From RUG14300 sp964561145 (lineage in GTDB: Bacteria > Bacillota > Clostridia > Christensenellales > CAG-1252), in assembly GCA_964561145.1 (NCBI GenBank), contig CAZLNZ010000011.1:15889-79888 (forward strand): DNA of 64,000 nucleotides, in the 5' to 3' direction. This document shows, in pieces, positions 35,897 to 43,131 of the stretch; within the stretch, counting starts at the first letter, position 1, and each line of letters opens with the position of its first letter. The translations under genes were made by a program, and so were the position numbers. The notes under the pieces are model-generated. The model made no database searches, was not told where the DNA came from, and worked only from the letters and a program-made list of their open reading frames with translations.

Positions 35897-36961
35897 ATGG
35901 AAATTACCGACCTTTCTTTGCGTTCTTATAGAAACCACCTTGACGCCGATTTTCACTTTACGGAAGGAATAAACGTTATCGAGGGAGCTAATACCGTAGG
36001 CAAGACCAATCTTGTCGAGGCGGTCTATTTTTGTGGTTTCGGTAAAAGCCCGAAGAGTGTAAAGGACAAGGATTTGGTTACCTGGGGAAAAAGTGAAGCA
36101 AAAATAAGCTTGACCCTTCAAAAAAAATATCGAAAAGGAAAAATCGAAGCACTGATTTCCTCTAACGGTCAAAAGCGTATTGCCATAGACAATGCGGGTA
36201 TATCGAGACTTGCCGAACTTGTAGGGTATTTGAATGTTGTTTATTTTTCACCGGATGAGATGAAGATGATTAAGGAAAGTCCTGCGGAAAGAAGGAGATT
36301 TTTGGATATTGCCTTGTCGGGACAATCCCGCTCCTATTTGTATGATTTGTCTGACTATGTGAAGATTCTAAATAACAGAAATGCTCTTTTAAAAGCTCAA
36401 ACGGGGAAGTATCTGGATAATACCCTTCCCATATGGGATTTACAGCTTGCCAAAAAGGGAGGAGAAATAATCAGAAAACGCTGCTCCTTTATAGAAACCC
36501 TTTCTCCGATTGTTAAAGAGATATATTTAAATATAGCGAAAAACGGCGAAATTTTAAACATAGCATACGATTGCGATGTCGAACTCGACGATCCCGAAAA
36601 TTCAATTTTAGACGCCCTTTTAGCGGCTAGAGAAAAGGATATAAGACTCGGATATACCACGGTCGGGCCGCATCGTGACGATTTAGCCGTCAAAATTAAC
36701 GACATCGATATACGCAACTTCGGTTCTCAAGGACAACAGCGTACGGCGGCATTGGCAATTAAGCTTGCAGAGGTCAAATGTATAGAAGATAATATAAAGG
36801 AAAAGCCTGTTCTTATCCTAGACGACGTCTTGTCCGAGCTTGACCCGTCCAGACGGGAAAATCTATTGACACTTGCCTCCTCTGTACAAACGTTGTTAAC
36901 TTGTACCGATTTTACCGAAAACGAAGCTTATATTAAAAACAGAATACATCTAACAAAATAA
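35897..36961 (+). CDS. recF: DNA replication and repair protein RecF
   Basis: The 354-residue product has the SMC-like ATPase motifs of RecF: Walker A GANTVGKTN near residue 31, the signature QGQQRTAALAIKLAE near 277, and Walker B KPVLILDDVLSELDPSRR near 300. The C-terminal segment LLTCTDF is also typical. RecF loads RecA at single-strand gaps with RecO and RecR. It usually follows dnaN in Firmicutes; here it lies about 19 kb from dnaN, divergent from gyrB. The predicted mRNA is almost leaderless. A hairpin overlaps the stop codon. Confidence 0.95.
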   Translation: MEITDLSLRSYRNHLDADFHFTEGINVIEGANTVGKTNLVEAVYFCGFGKSPKSVKDKDLVTWGKSEAKISLTLQKKYRKGKIEALISSNGQKRIAIDNAGISRLAELVGYLNVVYFSPDEMKMIKESPAERRRFLDIALSGQSRSYLYDLSDYVKILNNRNALLKAQTGKYLDNTLPIWDLQLAKKGGEIIRKRCSFIETLSPIVKEIYLNIAKNGEILNIAYDCDVELDDPENSILDALLAAREKDIRLGYTTVGPHRDDLAVKINDIDIRNFGSQGQQRTAALAIKLAEVKCIEDNIKEKPVLILDDVLSELDPSRRENLLTLASSVQTLLTCTDFTENEAYIKNRIHLTK

Positions 36962-36986
36962 CCGCACGTGGCGGTTATTTTGTTAG
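36950..36986 (+). terminator. Long hairpin overlapping the recF stop codon
   Basis: CTAACAAAATAACCGC-ACGTG-GCGGTTATTTTGTTAG is a perfect 16-bp stem that includes the recF TAA (36959-36961). The descending arm is T-rich and can act as a terminator. Confidence 0.75.
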
Positions 36987-37024
36987 ATAGTCTATAGTGC
37001 GGACTCTCTGGGTATAAAAATCAC

Positions 37025-37093
37025 GTTAGCGGTTCTCTAGTGGAGTAGGTTTCGAGAGCCGCTAACGCTTTCTACGTCGTACAAAGCGTTAGC
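37025..37093. repeat. Overlapping alternative hairpins beyond recF
   Basis: GTTAGCGGTTCTC (37025-37037) pairs with GAGAGCCGCTAAC (37054-37066). GCTAACGCTTT (37061-37071) can instead pair with AAAGCGTTAGC (37083-37093). The two stems share bases and exclude each other. They lie at the 3' end of the minus-strand gene at 37093 and probably serve termination. Confidence 0.6.
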
Positions 37094-37866
37094 TAAGTAC
37101 GTTTGTACGGAGAATTTTCTCCATACATTATGTTAAGAAGCTCCTCGGGGGCAAAATCCGTAAAGCTTCTTACGTATACTTGATAAATCGCTTCCTCGTC
37201 CTCGTAAATAAATACATTTTTATAGACATCTTGCGGAGTAGAGGTGTCTATAAAGTGATAATATTCGATATCGTTCAGGTTTATTATTTCTTTTGCATCA
37301 CACAATACGGAGAATAAGTCGTCTTCATTGTCAGCCGATTTTTCTTGTAGCTTTATCACGGCAACATTCCAAAGCCCGTAGAAATCTTTGCAACAAAAAT
37401 ACATGCCATAACCGGAAACACTGCTATTCTCGTCTACAAGTAGCCAAAAGTTTCCGCACTCATAATCGTCCGCATCAATATACGGTAACGTCAAATATTG
37501 TGTATAGTCGTAGTATTCTTCTGCCGAGACTTCTCCGTAAAAAATATTATTGTTATTTCTCGTTGCGGCAATTTCGAAAATCTCTTCTTCCATCTGCCCC
37601 AGGTTGAAAAACGGATTTACAATAGGCGGCACTTCGTTATCCGGCACAATCGGCACCTCTCCTTCTGAGGATGCAAACGGGAGAAACGCAATGACAATGA
37701 TAAGAGAAAAAACGAGCATCAAAGCGATAGATATAATCAAACATTTTCTTCGATGCGAGGATATTTTTTTTGCACAACAGCCTCGATGCAATTTTTTCAG
37801 ATCGTCTTCTTTATTGCCTTTGGTTTCTTCGGCATATTCAATCATTAATGAGTCTATATCTTTCAT
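37093..37866 (-). CDS. Hypothetical single-pass membrane protein
   Basis: The 257-residue product has a basic cytoplasmic N-terminus of about 40 residues (with a CC pair and HRRKC), one transmembrane segment (about 42-66) and an acidic, Tyr-rich extracellular domain of about 190 residues. No catalytic motif is visible and I do not recognise the family. The size and layout would also fit an anti-sigma or sensor protein, but no sigma gene is adjacent. It begins 1 base after the upstream secreted-protein gene ends, so the two form an operon and may act together. Confidence 0.7.
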   Translation of the reverse strand: MKDIDSLMIEYAEETKGNKEDDLKKLHRGCCAKKISSHRRKCLIISIALMLVFSLIIVIAFLPFASSEGEVPIVPDNEVPPIVNPFFNLGQMEEEIFEIAATRNNNNIFYGEVSAEEYYDYTQYLTLPYIDADDYECGNFWLLVDENSSVSGYGMYFCCKDFYGLWNVAVIKLQEKSADNEDDLFSVLCDAKEIINLNDIEYYHFIDTSTPQDVYKNVFIYEDEEAIYQVYVRSFTDFAPEELLNIMYGENSPYKRT

Positions 37867-37867
37867 A

Positions 37868-38728
37868 TTATTCTTCCCATGCTATATAGGTTTCCGCCGC
37901 ATATATTACAAGGTCATCCGCCAAAAGAGAGTTATTTTGAATTAAGTTCGAGTCATTGTTTCCGAAAGAAACATTAAGGATCAGTTTTGACGAAATCATC
38001 TCATCGCTCTCATTGTAGAAGTCGATTTTTTTATATCCGTATACCAGGCACATATGATAGCCGCTAAAGCTCTTTTTGCGCAACCTCATCGACGTTCCGC
38101 TGTCTAATGCCGTAACATAATTACTCCCATTTAAGTACAACATGGTCGGATAGCCGTTATCGGTTGACCTCTTTATCTTACTATAGTCAATGACTCCGTC
38201 TGCAAGAACGGAGTAATATCCCAACATATAACCTTTACTATTAGCATAAGAGGTCATTTTTCTTCGCAAATCGCTTGCAGCAATCATCGATGACGAGAGA
38301 TCTAAATGATCATACAAGGAATCGATAAGAGCCTGCTTTTGTGATGAGTTGACTATCATTTCTGAAAACAGATAATAGGAACCGTTGGAACTGCCGGGGG
38401 TAAAACTTACCAAGTTCGAATATGTTTTCCCATAATAAGCCATAAGGTTTGCAGCCGAAGCTGCAGCCTCAGCCTCATTACCGTAGGACATGTTTAAATT
38501 ATAATAGTTCGGGAAGGAGCTTATTTGATAACTCTCTTCAACCTTGTATGAATAATTGATCGTTTCCGTTTGAGTTGTAAAAGAGATATTATTAATCGAG
38601 ACATCCGGTGAAGGTAGTGCCGCAAATGTAGAAACTCCTCCGCAAGTGAATATAAAAGTGCCGAATACCAAAACAAGTAAAACGGAGGCAAGTATTCTTA
38701 TTAAACCGCAAGTGTTATTCTTTTTCAT
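37868..38728 (-). CDS. Secreted C39-like cysteine-peptidase fold protein, catalytic Cys missing
   Basis: The ATG at 38728 is chosen because AGGAG lies 6 bases upstream; an earlier ATG in frame at 38773 lacks this. The 286-residue product has a signal peptide (about 1-36). The order SFPNYYNLNMSYGNEAEAA then ANLMAYYG (about residues 75-105), later a His in YHMCLVYGY and a final NVSFGNN resembles secreted C39-like/papain-fold peptidases. In those, a Cys precedes the AASAANL-type helix; here that position is Glu or Ala. If the alignment holds, the protein is a pseudo-enzyme. It is cotranscribed with the membrane protein gene downstream. Confidence 0.6.
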   Translation of the reverse strand: MKKNNTCGLIRILASVLLVLVFGTFIFTCGGVSTFAALPSPDVSINNISFTTQTETINYSYKVEESYQISSFPNYYNLNMSYGNEAEAAASAANLMAYYGKTYSNLVSFTPGSSNGSYYLFSEMIVNSSQKQALIDSLYDHLDLSSSMIAASDLRRKMTSYANSKGYMLGYYSVLADGVIDYSKIKRSTDNGYPTMLYLNGSNYVTALDSGTSMRLRKKSFSGYHMCLVYGYKKIDFYNESDEMISSKLILNVSFGNNDSNLIQNNSLLADDLVIYAAETYIAWEE

Positions 38729-39020
38729 AAAATTCTCCTTGAGAAACATTCTCACACTAATTAATATAAACAATCGAGAGTTATAGCTTTTTCACCCATT
38801 TTTCAAAGTTTTTTTGCTTTACCATAAAACATACCGATGCATTAATATTTAAATGAAATAAATTCTCAAAATTTCTTATCGTTTTGATCTGCTATGCTCA
38901 CTGTCGCTTGTTGCGGTATATTTTTTAGCAATATTACTTTTCGCAAGCAGAAGATAAGTTTGTTTCGGCAAAAATACAATCTCCAGATAGGCAAATATTA
39001 CGAAGCAAAACAGACTATAA
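38729..39020. other. Intergenic region without a gene
   Basis: This AT-rich stretch presumably holds the promoter of the secreted pseudo-peptidase gene. I see no long hairpin, repeat or open frame of note. Confidence 0.5.
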
Positions 39021-39051
39021 AAAAACCTTTATGACGAGCATAAAGGTTTTT
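39021..39051 (-). terminator. Terminator of the pgk-tpiA-gpmI operon
   Basis: AAAAACCTTTATG-ACGAG-CATAAAGGTTTTT is a perfect 13-bp stem ending in T-runs, about 20 bases after the gpmI stop codon. Confidence 0.9.
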
Positions 39052-39072
39052 AACTCAGATAAGTTTAAACAA

Positions 39073-40638
39073 TTATTTAATGATGGCTCTATCCCAATGA
39101 GGATCGGGTTCTAAGCCCATAAGCTTTGCAACGGTTGCAGCAACATTTGAAAGACCGAATTCACCCTCGACGATTTCACAATTTGCATTATAGATGATGA
39201 AAGGAACAGGATTTAACGAGTGTGCCGTGCGTACTGCAATAACACCCTTCTTGTTCTTCTCCAACATTTCATCCGCGTTGCCGTGGTCTGCGGTAACGAT
39301 AAGCACGGAATCGGTTTTATCGATAACGGGAAGTAAACGAGCAAGACCCAGATCTACCGCCTCTACGCCGATAATCGTTGCATCGAGACTGCCGGTATGT
39401 CCAACCATATCTCCGTTGGGATAGTTACAGCGAATAAAGCCGTATTTTCCGCTCTCAATAGCCTCGATCACTTTGTCGGTAACCTCTGCGGCTTTCATCC
39501 AAGGACGTTGATCGAAGGAAACCTTATCGCTCGGAATTTCTTCCCAAACCTCTAGCGTATCACTGAATCTTTCGCTACGGTTGCCGTTCCAGAAATAGGT
39601 AACGTGTCCGTATTTTTGAGTTTCGGATACCGCATAAGAGGGAATTTGATGGTTGACGCAGTACTCCGATAGGGTGTACTTGATCTTCGGGGGTTCGACT
39701 AGGAACTTTTCGGGAAGCTTGAGATCACCGTCGTATTGGAGCATTCCCGCATATTCGACATAGGGCATATTTCCTCTGTCAAATTTGTCGAAGTCCTTAT
39801 TGTCAAACGCCATGCTTAATTCGATTGCACGGTCTCCACGGAAGTTAAAGAGTATTACACTGTCGCCGTCATGCATTGCACCGACAGGAATTCCGTCCTT
39901 TTTGATAACAAATGCGGGAAGGTCTTGATCGATAACTCCGGGGTTTTCCTCTCTAAAGGTTTCGATTGCTTCCTTTGCATTGTCAAATCCTCTGCCCTCT
40001 CCGTATACGTGGGTATAAAATCCGTTACGGACCATGTCCCAGTTGGCAAAGTATCTGTCCATTGTGATTTTCATTCTTCCGCCACCGGAAGCTATACAAG
40101 CATCGAAATCGGAATCGTTTAATTCGGCTAAAGCGTTTTCCAGCTGTTCAACATATACTAAAGCGGAGGTTGCAGGGACGTCACGTCCGTCAAGCAATGT
40201 GTGAATTCTGACTCTCTTGATACCGCTAGCCTTGGCACCCTTAACAAGTGCGATAAGGTGGGAAATGTTACTATGCACGTTTCCGTCCGATAATAAGCCG
40301 ATGAAGTGCATCGTTCCGCCATTTTTGATACAGTTGTCTTTAAGAGAAATCCAAGCGGAGGAGTTGAAAATATCTCCCGATTCGATAGCCTCTTCTACGA
40401 GTTTAGCGCCTTGGGAGTAAACTTGACCACAACCTAAAGCGTTGTGACCGACTTCGCTGTTTCCCATATCATCGTCGGAGGGAAGACCTACCGCTGTGCC
40501 GTGAGCTTTGATATAGGTATGAGGACATGTCGATAGAAGCTTATCGAGAGTCGGTGTGTTTGCAAGGGTAACGGCGTCACCCAGTCCGGTTTTAGACTGT
40601 CCGACGCCGTCCATTACGACAAGAACAATTTGTTTCAT
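39073..40638 (-). CDS. gpmI: 2,3-bisphosphoglycerate-independent phosphoglycerate mutase
   Basis: The 521-residue product interconverts 3- and 2-phosphoglycerate using two Mn2+ ions. It shows the alkaline-phosphatase-like metal sites VVMDGVG (10) and DDDMGNSEVGHNALG, with Ser near 61 as the phosphoserine, plus HTLLDGRDVPATSA, GDSVILFNFRGDRA, RCNYPNGDMVGHTG and the C-terminal VTADHGNADEM and TAHSLNPVPFI. The length is typical. It is the last gene of a three-gene glycolytic operon, 3 bases after tpiA. Confidence 0.97.
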   Translation of the reverse strand: MKQIVLVVMDGVGQSKTGLGDAVTLANTPTLDKLLSTCPHTYIKAHGTAVGLPSDDDMGNSEVGHNALGCGQVYSQGAKLVEEAIESGDIFNSSAWISLKDNCIKNGGTMHFIGLLSDGNVHSNISHLIALVKGAKASGIKRVRIHTLLDGRDVPATSALVYVEQLENALAELNDSDFDACIASGGGRMKITMDRYFANWDMVRNGFYTHVYGEGRGFDNAKEAIETFREENPGVIDQDLPAFVIKKDGIPVGAMHDGDSVILFNFRGDRAIELSMAFDNKDFDKFDRGNMPYVEYAGMLQYDGDLKLPEKFLVEPPKIKYTLSEYCVNHQIPSYAVSETQKYGHVTYFWNGNRSERFSDTLEVWEEIPSDKVSFDQRPWMKAAEVTDKVIEAIESGKYGFIRCNYPNGDMVGHTGSLDATIIGVEAVDLGLARLLPVIDKTDSVLIVTADHGNADEMLEKNKKGVIAVRTAHSLNPVPFIIYNANCEIVEGEFGLSNVAATVAKLMGLEPDPHWDRAIIK

Positions 40639-40641
40639 ATC

Positions 40642-41388
40642 TTAATAATTTACGATCTTTGAGAAATCCTCTGCCTTTAAGGATGCGCCGCCGATAAGTC
40701 CACCGTCGATTTCGGGTTGAGCCATAAGCTCGGCAGCGTTTGCAGGCTTCATGCTTCCGCCGTATTGGATACGAACGGAGGCTGCACATTTCTCACAATA
40801 TATTTCTGCTAAGCAGTCACGGATAATCTTAATTGTGGCGTTAGCGTCTTCTGCGGTAGCGGTTTTACCGGTTCCGATTGCCCATACAGGCTCATATGCG
40901 ATAACGATATTAGCTAATTGGTCGTAGGAGATATCCTTTAAAGCAATCTTTGTTTGACGACGAACAACCTCGGCTGTGATGCCGTTCTCTCTTTCCTCTA
41001 GAAGCTCTCCGACACAAAGGATAACCTTTAATCCTGCGTTGATGGCGGCTTTTGTGCGAAGATTTACGGTTGCATCGGTTTCACCGAAATATTGTCTTCT
41101 TTCGCTGTGTCCGATAATAACGTACTCAACACCGAGTTCCTTAAGCATTCCGGTTGTAATTTCTCCGGTGTATGCTCCTTTTTCTGCCCAGTGTACGTTT
41201 TCTGCTCCTACGTGAATATTTGAACCTGCCGCTGCCTCAACAGCTGCTGCTAGTGAGGTATAAGGGGTGCAAACTACAACGTCGCATTTGGAATCGGCAA
41301 CCAAGGGTCTAAGCTCGGAAATAAGCTTTTTGGTTTCCGCAATATTGTTATTCATTTTCCAGTTTCCTGCTATGATAGGTGTTCTCAT
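40642..41388 (-). CDS. tpiA: Triose-phosphate isomerase
   Basis: The 248-residue product is a standard TIM barrel: GNWKMN (8-13), the catalytic His in VIIGHSERRQYF, the catalytic Glu in AYEPVWAIGTGKTAT (near 165) and the phosphate-binding YGGSMKPANA. It interconverts dihydroxyacetone phosphate and glyceraldehyde 3-phosphate. It lies between pgk and gpmI. A weak AT-rich hairpin (41416-41447) in the 57-base gap after pgk may adjust expression between the genes. Confidence 0.97.
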   Translation of the reverse strand: MRTPIIAGNWKMNNNIAETKKLISELRPLVADSKCDVVVCTPYTSLAAAVEAAAGSNIHVGAENVHWAEKGAYTGEITTGMLKELGVEYVIIGHSERRQYFGETDATVNLRTKAAINAGLKVILCVGELLEERENGITAEVVRRQTKIALKDISYDQLANIVIAYEPVWAIGTGKTATAEDANATIKIIRDCLAEIYCEKCAASVRIQYGGSMKPANAAELMAQPEIDGGLIGGASLKAEDFSKIVNY

Positions 41389-41445
41389 AAATTACTCCTT
41401 TTATTAATTCGGTTATAATTTCTTTTAGATTTTTTTTAAAAGAAA

Positions 41446-42708
41446 TTATTTGTTATTTAAGCACTCGATGCCGGGAAGAACCTTTCCTTCTAATAGCTCG
41501 AGAGAAGCACCGCCACCTGTGGAGATGTGTGTCATTTTTGATGCATAACCGAGTTGGGTAACAGCTGCTGCACTGTCTCCTCCGCCGATGATGGTGATAG
41601 CGTTAGAATTAGCTAAAGCTTCTGCGATTGCCTTTGTACCGATTGCAAAGTTTGGGAACTCGAATACGCCCATAGGTCCGTTCCAAACAACGGTAGCTGC
41701 GTTCTTGATAGCATCGGAGAACAAAGCTATTGTCTTCGGACCGATATCCATTCCCTCCCAACCATCGGGTACACCGAGTTCGGAAACTTGGGAGTTTGCA
41801 TCGTTAGAGAAGTTGTCTGCACAAAGGGTATCGATGGGAAGAAGGAATTTGATGCCCTTAGCATTTGCTTTAGCCATAAGCTCTTTTGCAAGGTCTACCT
41901 TGTCAAGCTCGCAAAGGCTGTTACCTACATTGTATCCCAATGCTTTGAAGAAGGTATATGCCATACCGCCGCCGATAATCAAGGTGTCAACCTTGTCGAT
42001 GAGATTTTCGATAACACCGATTTTGTCGGAAACTTTAGCACCGCCAAGGATAGCAACAAAGGGACGCTTGGGCTCTTCGATTGCTCTGCCCATTACATTA
42101 AGTTCCTTTTCGATAAGGAAACCTGCAACTGCGGTTTTGATAAAGCCGTGTTGAACAACGCCTGCTGTAGAAGCGTGTGCTCTGTGAACGGTACCGAAAG
42201 CATCACTTACATAAATATCACCGAAACGAGCGAGTTTTTCTGCAAAAGCAACGTCGTTTTTGGTTTCTTCCTTATAGAAGCGGAGATTTTGTAAAAGAAC
42301 GCATTCGCCTTCCTTACAAGCGTTGACTGCAGCTTCTGCCTCGTCACCGATTACGTCGTTAACGAAGGTAACCTTGTTGTCCAAAAGCTCATTGAGTCTT
42401 TTTGCAACGATTTCAAGGCTGCATTTTTTCATTGTTTGAGCTCTTAATTCGTCGTCGGTTTTATCTGCATCCTCGGGTTTAATCTTTTTACGATCGATTT
42501 TATCGTTTAAAATGTTAAAGGGTCTGCCAAGGTGAGAGCAAAGAATAACCTTAGCACCATGCTCCATTAAATACTTAATGGTAGGAAGGGCACCTTGGAT
42601 TCTGGTTTCGTCGGTGATAACACCGCCCTTAACGGGAACGTTGAAGTCGCATCTTACAAGACATCTTTTACCTTTTACGTCAATATCCTTAATAGTAAGT
42701 TTTTCCAT
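41446..42708 (-). CDS. pgk: Phosphoglycerate kinase
   Basis: The 420-residue product makes ATP from 1,3-bisphosphoglycerate. It has RCDFNVP near 19-25, the substrate-binding HLGRP (59-63), VSDAFGTVHRAHAST, the hinge ILGGAKVSDKI and the nucleotide-binding GGGDSAAAV and STGGGASLELLEG. An insert of about 17 residues after HLGRP (IDRKKIKPEDADKTDDE region) makes it slightly longer than the common 395-400. No gap gene precedes it, unlike many Firmicutes glycolytic operons. The leader contains a small hairpin at 42743-42765. Confidence 0.97.
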   Translation of the reverse strand: MEKLTIKDIDVKGKRCLVRCDFNVPVKGGVITDETRIQGALPTIKYLMEHGAKVILCSHLGRPFNILNDKIDRKKIKPEDADKTDDELRAQTMKKCSLEIVAKRLNELLDNKVTFVNDVIGDEAEAAVNACKEGECVLLQNLRFYKEETKNDVAFAEKLARFGDIYVSDAFGTVHRAHASTAGVVQHGFIKTAVAGFLIEKELNVMGRAIEEPKRPFVAILGGAKVSDKIGVIENLIDKVDTLIIGGGMAYTFFKALGYNVGNSLCELDKVDLAKELMAKANAKGIKFLLPIDTLCADNFSNDANSQVSELGVPDGWEGMDIGPKTIALFSDAIKNAATVVWNGPMGVFEFPNFAIGTKAIAEALANSNAITIIGGGDSAAAVTQLGYASKMTHISTGGGASLELLEGKVLPGIECLNNK

Positions 42709-42776
42709 AATAAACTCCTTATAAAATGTTTTAAATTAATTCTAAGAGCTTATTAAAAGCTCTTCTCCAGTTACAC

Positions 42777-42805
42777 ATTATACCACTTTTATAAATGCAA
42801 GTAAA
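42777..42805 (-). promoter_or_regulatory. Likely promoter of the glycolytic operon
   Basis: On the minus strand TATAAT (42777-42782) lies 17 bases after the weak -35 TTTACT. The leader then contains AGAGCTT...AAGCTCT (42743-42765), a stem-loop before the pgk ribosome binding site. Confidence 0.5.
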
Positions 42806-42841
42806 GCCCATTTTTAAATATTGTAACAAGCTTGGATTCGA

Positions 42842-42927
42842 AAGTGAATTTTCAGTGAATTTTCACTTTTTTCAGGTGAAAATTCACTCTGGCGGGTGAA
42901 AATTCGCTTTTTAGTGAAAATTCACCA
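42842..42927. repeat. Repeat family 3: nested dyads of GTGAATTTTCAC type
   Basis: AGTGAATTTTCAC (42854-42866) pairs with GTGAAAATTCACT (42876-42888); further half-sites GGTGAAAATTC and AGTGAAAATTCACC follow. A related element with other bases but the same pairing begins at 63945 at the window end. Confidence 0.75.
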
Positions 42928-42974
42928 TGCAAAACGATAGGTTTTAAAAAACATTGATTTACAAAAGCATTTTT

Positions 42975-43036
42975 ATGCAGATGAGATACTGATGCTATTC
43001 GTTCTTTCAGGGTTCGACTCCAGGCTTACATCGCTT
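42975..43036 (-). repeat. Interspersed repeat family 1, decayed copy
   Basis: GATGAGATACTGATG, then GGGTTCGACTCCAGGC, correspond to the start and middle of the family 1 core; the hairpins are mostly lost. Confidence 0.55.
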
Positions 43037-43065
43037 GATATTTTAATATAATCTTGTGGCTAGTC

Positions 43066-43098
43066 AAAAAGACCCCGCATAAAATGCGGAGCCCTTTT
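43066..43098 (-). terminator. Terminator of the starch operon
   Basis: On the minus strand CTCCGCAT-TTT-ATGCGGGG lies inside a longer imperfect stem that ends in TTTTT, about 35 bases after the last stop codon. Confidence 0.85.
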
Positions 43099-43131
43099 GG
43101 ATTAAAAAAATGAACAACGTCAAATTTACAA

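Noticed and set aside
41588..42294. Two long plus-strand frames (188 and 168 codons) opposite pgk
   Set aside because: pgk is unambiguous, and the frames lack start signals and family resemblance.
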